From positions 10,839,001 through 10,903,000 of the forward strand of contig JAKCOZ010000020.1 of assembly GCA_022605955.1 (NCBI GenBank): a stretch of 64,000 nucleotides of DNA, given 5' to 3'. Below, one piece after another: positions 1 through 10,800 of this stretch. This DNA is from Rallus limicola. Its lineage: Eukaryota; Chordata; Aves; Gruiformes; Rallidae. The notes below the pieces were generated by a model. That model searched no databases and had not been told where the DNA came from. It saw only the letters and a list, made by a program, of their open reading frames with translations. A program made the translations under genes and the position numbers. How positions within the stretch are numbered: the stretch's first letter is position 1; the number at the start of each line of letters is the position of its first letter.

Positions 1-496
1 CTTAGCAGAGAGGTGAGGCTCAGGGGAGCTGAGGCCCTACCCACAGGACTGTTTATCCTCACTGCTCGGACTCTGCCACTGCCTGGTCTCTACTGGGACT
101 CAGCCCAGGCAGCGCTTTGCTGGAGGCTGTACCCCAGCGCAGTAAATCTGGTGCAAGGCACCCGTGGCTGGATGGCCGGGCAATACGATGAGTTTGGTCT
201 AAACCTGTTCTGTGGCTCGTATTCGCTCAAAAACATCGATGGGGTGACTGGCCTGGCAGACCGTGGCTGCTCACAGGCTGATGGGTGGGATCTCTGCTGC
301 CCACGAGCAGCTGTTGAGCCTGCACAGACTCTGCCATGTGCCATGCTTCACTGCCGGCTGCGCCCTGCGCTTCTGCCTGACTCAGAGCAGGTTTGTGCGG
401 TGCTGGCCCAGCAGTGAACAATCTGGGGGAGGAAGAAAGGGTGGGGTGCTCTAATGTCAGATGATAGCTCACTGGCCTGCCTTGCTCTTTGGGCAG

Positions 497-647
497 CATC
501 GCGATCCTCCTGTACCTGGCCCGGAAATTCAAGACTCCTGATCACTGGTACCCATCCGACCTGCAGAAGAGGGCTAGGGTCGATGAGTACCTGTCATGGC
601 AGCATGTCAACATTCGTGGGAAGGGGAGCAAGCTGTTCTTAACTAAG
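497..647 (+). CDS. GSTT1L: GSTT1-like exon (151 nt, 3' end of thioredoxin-like domain)
   Basis: Acceptor gggcag before 497, donor gtaaga at 648. The first base completes a split codon (phase 2 entry). It encodes IAILLYLARKFKTPDHWYP, then DEYLSWQHVNIR, ending at a full codon. It aligns without gaps to the GSTT1 exon at 11859-12009. Confidence 0.92.
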
Positions 648-2816
648 GTAAGACATTATATACCAAAACTGAAGTGCCAAGAGCTGAGAGTGCGTTGGGC
701 CAGAAGTACCTCCTGTGTGCCGGGCCTCTCTGAGTAAAGCACAGAACTGTGGAACAGTTTGGGTGGAAAGGGACCTCAAAACCCCCTTGGTGGCACCCCC
801 TGCCATGGGCAGGGACACCCTCCACTCACCCAAGGTGGCCCAAGCTCCAACCAACTTGGCCTTTAACCTTGCCAGATATCCAGGGGCAGCCACAGCTTCT
901 CTGGGCACCCTGTGCCAGGGCCTCCCCACACTTCTTGGGGAAGGATTTCTTCCTGTCACTCCCTGCCCTTGTGAACAGCCCTTTTCCAGCTTCCCTGTAG
1001 GTACTGGCAGGCTGCTGTAAGGTATGCCTGGAGCCTGCTCTTCTCCAGGCTGAAGAAGCCCAACTATCTCAGCCTGTCTCCATAGGAGAGGTTGTCCACC
1101 CTCTGATCACCTTCATGGCCATTTCTGCGCTCACTCCAACAGCTCAATAGCTTTCTTATACTGAGGACTCCAGCGCTGGATGCAGGTGGGGTCTCACCAG
1201 AGCGGAGTAGAGGGGGAGAATCCCCTCACTCAACCTGCTGGTCATGCTGCTTTTGATGTAGCTGAGGACATGGTAGGCTTTCTGGGCTGCAAGCATACAT
1301 TGCTGCATCATGTTGAGCTTCTTGTCAACCAACACCCCGAGTCATTCTCAGGGCTGTTCTCCATTCTCCACCCAGCCTGTCTGTTGTGTTTGGCATCACC
1401 CTGATCTGTGCACAAGCCAGGTGCTCGTACAGATAGGGACAAAACTAGATCTGGAACTGACCTGCCAGCTCAGCCAAGCCTACCTGAAGTGGCCCAAAGG
1501 CATCATGGTGCAACCACAGCTCTGTGTGCGCACCAAGATCCAGACCAATTCCATCCTGGGTGAGCAGCTGACATGGCTCACTGCCTTCTGCCCAGCTTCA
1601 TGGAAAGAAGGCACCTCCCATTGGAAAACAAAACGCAGATGCTTGCAGATGATGCAGCCTTCCCTTGAGAGGCTCTTGTGGTTGAAACTTCAGACTTTCT
1701 AGGGAGGAGACAAGGTTAGGCAGGAATTAATGACTGATGTTAATGTTAATCTGCCAAAGGCAATTAGTAGCACCAGTTCTCATGTGTGGCTGGTGAGGGA
1801 TCTTTAGAAAGTGGCAGCCAGAGGGTGTGAACTGAGTTTGGAGGGAATTACATAAAAAGCAGCTTGTTTCTTTTCTGTGCCAGGTGCTGTTGCCTCTCCT
1901 CACAGGCCAGCCACTTCCTCCGGAGAAACTGGAAGGTGTTACTGAAGAACTGAACGTTGTCCTGAAGCAGTTTGAGGAGAAGTTCTTGCAGGACAAGCCC
2001 TTCATCGTAGGAAACGAGATCTCCCTGGCAGACCTGGTAGCTCTGGTGGAGCTCATGCAGGTGAGCATCAACCCCAGGGCCTGGGACACACCAGCAGGCC
2101 TGGGATGCACCAGCAGGCCTGGCTGAGGTGTGGCTTACAGCATCAGCACCTCCTTAGTGGCAGATCCTTCTCCCTGCAGTTAACTCCTTAGTGGAGCTGG
2201 ATCTTGTGCCTTTTAGTCCCTGACCCTGCCAGGGAATCTCTACTTTGAGACAGTTTGTCTGCAGAAGCAGGGATGAAATTCTTAATGAAAAAAAGACCAA
2301 TTACAAACTCGGCAGAGCAAGCAAAGAGGTTTGGGAGAGACATGTTGGTGTGTATGGACCTCTGTGTTCTGCGTTAGTTCTGGGTCAGCCACAGCAGTGC
2401 CCTTTCTCTGTGTGTCCCAGGGGACGGCAGCTGCTGAGGATGACAACATTTGCTTCCTAGTAGCAAAGGACCGGAGATGAACTCCACCTAATGTGACGAC
2501 TGCTGCTGCCTAGAGCCAAAAGCATATCCGTGCTTGATTCTGGTCCCATCCCTGGTAAATGTGTTGTTTGACTCACCCCTGGGTTCTCTTGCTCTCTCCC
2601 CTTCTGCAGCCTGTAAGTGCTGGCTACGACCTCTTTGAGGAGAGGCCAAAGTTGGCCGAGTGGCGCAAGCGGGTGGAAGAAGCGGTGGGGAAGCAGCTCT
2701 TCCTGGAAGCCCACGAAGGGATCTTGAACGCCAAGAACTTGACCGCTGATAAGATTGCACCCGAACTGTTGGAGCATTTCAAGCACCAGCTCCTAAAGCA
2801 GACAAGCCATAACTAG
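497..2816 (+). CDS. GSTT1L: Glutathione S-transferase theta-1-like, 3' part (5' exons outside window)
   Basis: Theta-class glutathione S-transferase, a cytosolic enzyme that conjugates glutathione to electrophiles. Three exons are visible, 497-647, 1884-2060 and 2610-2816, joined in frame with AG/GT borders and ending in TAG. They encode 177 complete residues: the end of the thioredoxin-like domain (AILLYLARKF, DHWYP) and the all-helical C-terminal domain (DEYLSW, KQFEEKFLQDKPFIVG, EISLADLV, AEWRKRVEEAVGK). The exon lengths of 151 and 177 nt and the phases equal those of the complete GST downstream, so the two are tandem duplicates. The exons coding for the catalytic N-terminal serine region must lie upstream; nothing in 1-496 resembles them. 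About 66 residues are missing if it has the usual theta length. The symbol follows my memory of the chicken annotation and is less certain than the family assignment. Confidence 0.9.
738..1430 (-). mobile_element. CR1 LINE fragment, antisense, in GSTT1-like intron
   Basis: The + strand reads as the reverse complement of the CR1 3' end (gtttgggtggaaagggacct near 765, then a ccctgccatgggcaggg box) and continues into reverse-complemented reverse-transcriptase sequence (ttctccaggctgaagaagcc near 1043; gtggggtctcaccagagcgg near 1186; caccaacaccccgagtc near 1327). The element is 5'-truncated, diverged and has internal deletions. It lies between the first two visible exons. Confidence 0.85.
1884..2060 (+). 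CDS. GSTT1L: GSTT1-like exon (177 nt, helical domain)
   Basis: Acceptor tgccag, donor gtgagc, 59 complete codons. It contains KQFEEKFLQDKPFIVGNEIS followed by LADLVALVELMQ, the conserved helical-domain core of theta GSTs. Confidence 0.93.
2610..2816 (+). CDS. GSTT1L: GSTT1-like last coding exon
   Basis: Acceptor ttctgcag, 68 codons plus TAG at 2814-2816. It contains YDLFEERPKLAEWRKRVEEA, matching the GSTT1 last exon at 15575-15775. The C-terminus is two residues longer than in GSTT1. Confidence 0.93.
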   Translation, partial: PVSAGYDLFEERPKLAEWRKRVEEAVGKQLFLEAHEGILNAKNLTADKIAPELLEHFKHQLLKQTSHN

Positions 2817-5800
2817 GGGCTGATACTTTCAAATGGAATATTTTGTGCAGGCTTTTTTGTAGTATTTCAGTATTTCTTGTTAAAAAAAAATATCACACAG
2901 AAACACCATTCCACAAAATGCACTTCAGTCCCCCCCTTTCGCAACTTAGGAGGGAGGAAAACTGCATCTTAGACTGCAGTGACCTTCTTTCCCTCTTGTC
3001 CACTACATGTGTGTGAGCTGTAGCCCTGCAGGCTTTGCTTTCTTGCTCCAGCACCACTGGACCCGCTTGAAGACAGGGGTGACTCGGTCCATGTGGGAAC
3101 TGGGGCTGGTCAGAAGTGCCCTTTCCATCCCTGCTCTGAGTTCTCCAGGTCACCGCACTGAAGAAGGAGCAGAGGTTTCCTGAGGGTATGGGTATGGCAG
3201 AGCAGATCTGTTGGAAACAAGAAAAATAACGGAAAATGGCTTTCACTCTGCAGCCAGCCCAGCTGGGAGATGTTTTACTCTTTCAGTAGAGGGTCTGGCC
3301 AGGACCCAGCCCCAGGTGAGGACCCTGCCAGGTCTCTCAGAGACCTGGCCATGGAGGCAGCTGCTAACTTGCCTATGGCAGTGAAGAGATGCAGGGGAGC
3401 TGCGCAGGTACCCAAGCAAGGCCTCCAGCTCCTGGGCAGAATGGCATTTGTCCCCTGATGCCATACTCCACAAAGAACAGCCTGCACAGCTCAGCAAAGC
3501 TGCCTTCCTAGGTGAAACGGCTGCCCGCCACATGGTCTCACTCTGCAAACTGCATCGGTGCTCCTGTCCTTTCCCTAGAGTGGCTGGATGGAAGCTGGAT
3601 GCTGTGTGCTGCTGTGATGGGGCCAGCATTGGTGGCAATGGGAGCCATGAGGTGTAGGATCTGAGTAACGCCCTCGAGTAATTTCCTCTCCTGTCCTTTT
3701 AGATTCTCCAGTAAAGTTAATGGTTAACACTTAGCATGTGTCATAGCTTTGTTTGGATCTGTAACCAGGATTTGGAAGGATGTGTCCACAGAGTCGTCTT
3801 TACACCTGGCAGCATACTCCACAACCTCTCACTTGTGTGTCCTGTACCCCTCCTGCTGTCCTGTCCCTGTGACCTCCCATTTCCAGGTATCGGCCATTCA
3901 CAGAGCTGTATTTCCCTTCTTACTAAGCCCTGGCTGAATCTGGGAATCCATTTGGCTGGTTACACCACCTGCAGAGCCAGCTGCCAGTCATCGAGATGCA
4001 AGCTGGGTCACAGCAGTGCTCAGGAAAAGGTGAAAGCCATCCCACAGGTCCTCTCAGCTGGACCCGCTGGCTTTGGGGAACGTGCAGCTGCCTTTTTGGT
4101 GTTTGTTTCCCAAGTAAACCTGCCCTTTAGTTCAAGAGATACCAGGAACCACAGCTTGCACCACATGTCCCTGTGGGCTGAGCTAAAGCAGCCAAGCAGG
4201 CTGCTCCCCTTTACTTCCTGTTCTTCCAACCTGCAGGAAATCCAAAATGTCAGCAGGGAGAAAAATTTGCCCCCAAATCTTCCAGTTTCTGCACTGATAC
4301 AGTGCTGACACAGTATTTGTTGTCTCACCTGACCTTTTATTGGCATGTTTGTTGAGGAATGCTGACCACGTTCCACCCAGTAAAGCCGGTGGTAGCAGCT
4401 TTCTCCTTGCCCCAGGAGCGCTCAGACCGCTGGTGCCTGTGCAGCAAACCCCACAGGCACCGCACGGCCGCTCTGCCAAGCTGCTCACCTGCTTGAGCCT
4501 TACAAAAAAGGGGCCTATTTCCGCTGTACCGCCAACCACATCCTTCCCTCTATAAGTTCAGTTGCCATCTCTGCACTTCTAGAACAACACAGCTCCTCCT
4601 TTCCCCCCCCTGCCCTGGAGCTGCTCAGGCTCACTGCCTGCTCCTGCGAGCACGCCTGTGCCCAACATCCAGGCTCACCATTCCTGACTTCTCCCAGTTT
4701 TGCAGACTGCAAACCTGCCACTACCAGCGCCATGAATTCCCTCATGCAGCTTCTGTCGGGGTAGAGGGAAATCATCAAACCCAAGAGCCTAAAGAGCGTG
4801 CTAATCCTGACAGACTTCGAGCTGAGCCCTTCTTGTACACACTCCCTGCAGCATCTCGAGCCAGGGCTGCTGCGCGTGCAAAGCCATTGCATGAGCCAAG
4901 GTAAATAAAGTGTCTTTTGGGCATTTTTTCCTTATTTATGAGACTTGCAGCACAAGAGCTCTGTGTGGGAGAGTCTTGAGGTCAAATTTCTGCTTGTTTG
5001 ACTAAGGCACGAGTTCCTTAAACGTCACACTTCGAGCGCTCTTGCAAGGGCGGCTGCTCTCAAAGCCCAGCTGCCTTCAGAGCTCACTGACTGGTGCTGC
5101 GCCCCTGCCAGCGTCACGCAGCTTGAACATGCTGTGGGTACCTCCTCGCTGTAGCTGTGGTTGCAGATGTTCACTGGTTTCTGTAGCCTGCTCTAAGCCC
5201 ACCTGACTGCCTGCTTGCTCTCCCAGGAAAGCTGCATGCAGTGACCAGTGGCCCCTCTGTGTGTGTGGGATGAAGTACCTCTTTGGGTGGCAACAGAGCT
5301 CTACAGTAGATAAATCTGCCTCGAAGGGGGTTTCTTTCCACCCCCCCTCTGGAAGCCTGGAGATAAGGCATCTGTCCTTGTACTTTGCCTTTTGCTGTCC
5401 CTCCCCTTCCCCTGTTTTGTTAATTTGTGTTGGTTGTTCTTGGCTGGTTCCAGCTCCTGCCCCAAGAGCTGCCCTGCCAAAACCCAACAGGTTGTGCAAG
5501 AGTTTTCCTGCCTCCCTGCAATGTCTGCTGGGTGTCTACCCCCTTTCACCTGGATACAAAGCTGGCTCCAGTGGCACTTCAATGGGCTCTTCTGATTCAA
5601 CCTCCTCAATTCTCCCCAGGGGCTATCTGGCAGTGGGCAAGAGCCTGTGATTTCCTGAATTAAATGAAGCTGAGATGCTCAAAGAGGGAGGAATGTCTAA
5701 AGATACACATCCTGAGACCTCTTCTAAATGCTTAACTGTATTTTCTCCTGCGCCGCTTCCATTTCCAAAAAGCTGACAGAGAATGTACAGGGAGGAAAAA

Positions 5801-7306
5801 TGGCCTTTGAGGTGATGGAGCCAAATGAAACCAGAGTGCTAGCCTAGACCCAGGAATAATGCGATTACAAGTGATATAGCACTAGATAAAAATAGCTTTG
5901 GTTGTGTGGGCTGTGCATCATAGGCAGCAAAACGGATCAAAACTGAAGGAATGTTTCCAGGAGGCTCATCTCTGAAGTCCAGCCAGGACTAATGGATTGG
6001 CTGAACCATAAATAAAGAGCAAAGCAAACCCACACTGCTAGTCTGGGAACCCAGATCCACAATCTCTTCTCAGCGACATCTCAGAGAAGGGTTACACCAC
6101 TGCTTCGAAGCACCAACACTTCTCAGACTATTACTCACGCTCCTTTTCCTCACGCACATTTTGCACTGAAGGAGTCTGACATGAACTCAAGCACCTGCCA
6201 CAATACGAGCCTTCATCTCTGGCATGTCCGTGCTGTGTGGAGGTGCTCTGGAGGGTAAACCGCGCCGCAGGGGTGCGCAGGGTGCACACTCAACTGATTC
6301 TGGGCAAGAAACTGAAAAGCTCTTACCATGCAGTTCTAAATCTGGGCAATGGCCCTGAAAATAGGTGTGTGGTGCAGCGGACTCAATACTTGTTCACCAG
6401 GGCCTGGCAAACTGCACGGTGTAACAGTAAGCCCTGTTCCTATGGAGCGCTCACACAAGCTTGGCAAAGCGTTACGAAGCACCTCAAAGCCTGTGAGAGT
6501 TTTTGATTTACCTGCTCAGCAGGCTCTCACAGTTCTGCACCTGAGCCTTTTTGCCAGCCTCTGCAGTGATCCTTTACACAAGGAAAAGAGCAACTGATCC
6601 TCCAGTTCCCTCTCCCTGAGGTTCCCGTGGCTCTTTCCAAGGATTCGTGTGTGACCTACAAGCTCTCTGGCAGGGCACTGATAAAAAGGTGTCAGCTGAG
6701 CGGAGGTGGGTTTGACTGGAGGTGACTTTGCGCTGAGTGGTGCAGCCGCTCTATCTCCCAGAGTCCCAGAAGTCCCCGCACTCAACCAGCACGTCACCTT
6801 CCCTGAATCACACAGCTGTGAAACGCTGTGGGCTCTGTCCAAGGGCTTGAATACAGTCAGAGCTCCTTTAGTTCTCCTCTGCTTGCCCGGAAATCTGAAA
6901 TGACAAATACCAGGGAGAGAGGAAAGTCCTTCACTGTGAGAGCGTGGAGGTAATGGCCACAGAGGAGTCCTCCATGCTTTGCTGCCACCCAGGCGTTACC
7001 TTGCAGCACTGGGCAGCAACTATGTGACCAAGTAATTGTCATCTGAATGGAAAACCATACTGAGATCTAGTTAGAGATCTAATGCTGGCTTAGAGATGTT
7101 GTGTAAGGACCCTGTTTGCACGTGTCACATCCCTGAAGTACTGTGTTTTGAGAACATGCCTTGACCTTGGGAGAGCCGTGGTGGGATGCTGCTGGTGAGA
7201 GCTGCTCCCCACACCCCTGCAGCATCAGCCAAGGCTGTGAAGGGGAATGACAGTGCCTGCTCCCTCAGTGCTTCGTACCAACCTCCCCTTTGGGCTTGGT
7301 AACTTC
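2817..7306. other. Intergenic region between the two theta GST genes
   Basis: This 4.5-kb stretch follows the stop codon of the GSTT1-like gene and presumably begins with its 3' UTR. I see no exon with convincing protein homology, no RNA gene and no clear transposon. Candidate poly(A) hexamers occur at 4904 and near 6009, far from the stop codon. Confidence 0.6.
4904..4909 (+). terminator. Candidate poly(A) signal AATAAA
   Basis: The hexamer is followed within 10-25 nt by a GT/T-rich stretch (gtgtcttttgggcattttttc), as expected for a cleavage site. It lies 2.1 kb after the GSTT1-like stop codon, so assigning it to that gene is only a possibility. Confidence 0.3.
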
Positions 7307-7342
7307 CCATTACTCCTAAGTTACCATTACTCGTAAGTTACC
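7307..7342. repeat. 17-bp tandem duplication
   Basis: Two adjacent 17-mers, ccattactcctaagtta and ccattactcgtaagtta, differ at one base. The repeat lies about 410 bp upstream of the GSTT1 start codon. Confidence 0.8.
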
Positions 7343-7753
7343 TTCTTTCCCTGAAGCTGGTCTATAGGCAGGGTGCCAGCCCAAGCACAGCCGGGACTGC
7401 CTAACCTTGTGGGAAGGGGAGCCCCATATCCCCGGCTCCGGCCGTGCCTCACCGCTCCTGCCCTGCCGGGAAGCCTCTTCCGCCGCGCTCCCGCCGCTCT
7501 CCGTCCTCCGCCCGCGGGACGCCCGAGCCCCGCAGGGCGCAGCCCCCTCACCGGGAGGGGCCGGAGCCCCGTCGCCGCCCGCCCCCCCCCCCCAGCGCCG
7601 CCGCCCGCCGCGGGCACAGCCCGGGGGAGGGCGCCTCCCGCCCGCGCACGGCTCGGCCCCCGCCTGCCCACGCGGGGCGGCCCCGGGCGGCGGGCGAGAG
7701 CTGCGGCAGCCTCCCCGCGGGCCGGGCCAGGCCGGGCCGGGCGCCGGAGCAGG

Positions 7754-7865
7754 ATGGGGCTGGAGCTGTACCTGGACCTGCTCTCGCAGCCCTGCCGGTC
7801 CATCTACATCTTCGCTCGCAGCAACAACATTCCCTTCGAGTTCAAGCACGTGGAGCTCTTCAAAG
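7754..7865 (+). CDS. GSTT1: GSTT1 exon 1
   Basis: The ATG sits in aggATGg context. It codes for 37 residues plus one base and ends at FKHVELFK before the donor gtggga. This is the first in-frame start that gives the family N-terminus, and Ser11 is present. Confidence 0.95.
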
Positions 7866-10800
7866 GTGGGACGGGCGCGGCCGCCCGCCCGCCGCGGCTG
7901 CCCCGGAGGCGGTGGTGGGCGGCGGGGCCGGGGCTGGCCGGGGCCCGCGGGCTCAGCGCTCCTCTCTTGCCTCTTGGCAGACTCGGTTCTGGGGAAGAAG
8001 CCGGCGGCGGCGAGCGGCGCGGACCAGCCCCGCGCAGGTGAGCGGAGGTGACGGGTTGTTCCACTCCCCGCCGCGGGTTACCGGCGGCCCCCAGGGCGTC
8101 CATCCTGTCGGCCCGGAGCCTGTTCCCTGTTCCCGGCGGCGGCCCCGCGGGCAGGGACGGGATAGGAGAGGGCTCCGGGGCGCTGACAGCGCGGTGCCCG
8201 GGGCGGGGGAATGTGCTGCGGAGCCGGGCTTAGCCCCCGGGCGCGGGTAAGGCCGAGCGCCGCGCGGGGCCCCGGCGGTGGCGGCCTCTGGGTAGGAGCG
8301 CCCGTCGCTGCGGTCGCGCAGCCCACGGGGGATTTGACTCCCGGGCCCCGGAGCAGGTCCTTCGCTTCCCCGACTCGGCCCTCACCAGCATCCCCCCCTC
8401 CTATGCTGAGGTCTGAGGAGCCAACCGGCTGGTCTGGGTGCCTGGAAGTTCGGCTCGGTCCGCCCCGGGCCGGGGCAGGGTCTCCTCCTGCTGAGGCACC
8501 GGCAGCCCGTGTCTGGGGGGCACTCGGTCTCAGCCGAGGGAGGAAACATTTGAACCCTTGGAAGGCAGCAAAATGCTGGAGCTGGTGGCAGTGGGAGGTG
8601 ACCCGTTTGTGAGAGGGACGCAGAGGTGCAGAGCTCAGAGGAGGCTCAGCCTGGTGTCCGCTCCACACAGGGTCCCATCCTGCCTGGGCAGGGTGGAAGA
8701 GGTCAGGCCTGCCAGACCTGCACCCTAGAGCCAAGTCGCTCCCGGCCCCTGGCAGCTGTCCTTGCCCCCTTGGGAGGGCAGGACTAGAGCTCCTCATAAC
8801 CTGAGAGATTTATGTGCACTGCCGGGCCTGAATACAATGATTTGACCGTGCAGCTCTTGTGCCAGAGCGGTCTCATAGCTGTGCCACATCTATTTTTGTG
8901 GATGCCCAAGGAATGTTCCTCCAGCCATTTCTAGCAAATTAGTCACAGTGACAGACGAGGAGTGCTCTGTGAGCGGTGTGCTTAGCACAAACACCCAGCT
9001 GTTCAGACTTGTCCAACTGTATAAGATGACTATTACCCATTTACAAATTGCATTTTCCTAGTAAATTGTTATTTTTTTGTCTTAGGCAACACATAGTACT
9101 TGGAAATCCTTGGCTGCAGTGATTAGGCAGGAACATGATTGGCAAATAGCCTGATAATTTTTTTCTACTTCTGTAAAATCTTGTCCATTGCTCTTACCCA
9201 CCAGCAAGTCTCCTTCTCTGCACTACATCTTACACTTAAGAACTCCTCTGTGCAGCCTGCCCTCCTTTTTAGCAGTGCATAGTCTGCTAGTCTGCTTAGT
9301 AAAGTTACTCCTCAAAGCCCAGCAATACAACAGTGTGTGTGTAAAAATATATATGTATATAGATATACATATATATCTATATATATGTATATCTATATAC
9401 ATCTATATATATGTATATATGATATATAGATGTATATATGATATATATATGATATATATATGATATATAGATGTATATCTATATACATCTCTATATATGT
9501 ATATAGATATACATATATATATATAGATATTTTGGATATATATATATATATATACATATATATAGATGTATATCTATCTCTCTCCTTTGGGAACATCAGG
9601 GACTAATTACAGCAGATACAACTGATGTTAAACAGCACCACAAGTCAAGTCAGTGTCACAGGAATGATAAAGATGGGCCACTTAATACCAGTAAACAAAA
9701 AAGCTGGCTCTGCTTTCTGAACTAGAGGCATGATGTTAAACTCCCCTAAACAGTAAATGCAAATCTTGCTCTCTATTTAATGCAGTAAGCAGTTGGTACC
9801 AGTGAAGCAACCTGGGTTAGTGCCTCATACCAAGGCTTCTGGTTCAGTCACAGAGTCTTGGCATGGGTCTTTTATGTCTGTACACAAAGACCCTGTATGA
9901 GCCAAAGCAAATACGGTGCCATCTCTGGGCTGTGGTGCAGTGCAACAGACACTGACCTACTGTCCAGCCTGCCATAATGACGTGTTAGTCCTGTGGGGGA
10001 CTAATAGGTTCAGTATTCCTGCTAGGACTGCTGCACGATGAAAGCAGGCTGAAATCTGATACAGACTGCCCTCACCCACTGTTTTCTTCTCATGTCATCG
10101 TTTACCCATTGGCCACTGCCTTGGATAATAAGCTCAGAGAGCAGGAAAACCAAACAGCTAGGTCTGAGAACTGGCTGCTCATTAGTTCTGGTCACTGTTT
10201 ACTTGTGACTTTCTGTTGTGTTCTTCCAAAGACCACCCAAACTCTACAGACTGCACCAAAGCCAGGTGTGTGATGACTGCTGGCCTTTGGAGCTCTTCTA
10301 AATGAACCAAGCATCTAAAGGACCGAGCATCTTCCCAGAGCAACTCCTAACATGACAGTAGATTTACAGAAGATTTCCTCTCTTTTATAATACAAGCCAT
10401 GGACATAAGACACCTTGTCCTTGTGCTTTGCCTGCTGGCTTGATTTTCCAGGGAGGGTTTTTTTGGATATTCAAATTTCTCAATCAAATGGCTTAACTCA
10501 TATGTTCTGGCTCTTATTCTTAAGAAGCCCTTTCTCCCTTACTTCTCCTGACAAGGCTGCATGGTTCTGCTGTGCATGTGGAACCTCTTCCCCAGCTAAG
10601 TTGGAGGCCACCACCACCACAGGTGGCCAGAGACACCTCCCAGGGAAATACGACAATCTAGGGAAAGCCTAGTGCAGTTCACTGATTGTCTGGTTGGCCA
10701 CAGGTATTTTACTTACCATTCCCTGGCAGATGCACTTGTAACCTCTGACATGTCTGTTCGTGTTCTTAGGGACATCAAATAGTGAAGGAGCTGGCAAGGT

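Larger units (their letters stand above)
7430..8290 (+). promoter_or_regulatory. GSTT1: CpG island and promoter of GSTT1
   Basis: A very G+C-rich, CpG-dense block begins about 320 bp before the GSTT1 start codon and covers exons 1 and 2. It has a run of 12 C at 7582-7593 and several GC-box-like stretches, and no TATA box was found. The layout fits a broad CpG-island promoter. The transcription start is not defined by the sequence. Confidence 0.7.

Noticed and set aside
1..496. Possible earlier exon of the GSTT1-like gene
   Set aside because: No frame encodes the expected KKVPALKDGD-type loop or the catalytic N-terminus. The region is read as intron.
3736..4308. A 190-codon frame between the two GST genes
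   Set aside because: No recognisable domain and composition like the surrounding intergenic DNA. It might be 3' UTR or chance.
7444..8250. Long open frames on both strands around GSTT1 exons 1 and 2
   Set aside because: They are by-products of the G+C-rich CpG island and low in complexity (Pro, Ala, Arg, Gly). Only the frame with MGLELYLDLLSQ has family support.
9188..9596. Open frames rich in Tyr and Ile
   Set aside because: Translation of the TA-rich microsatellite.
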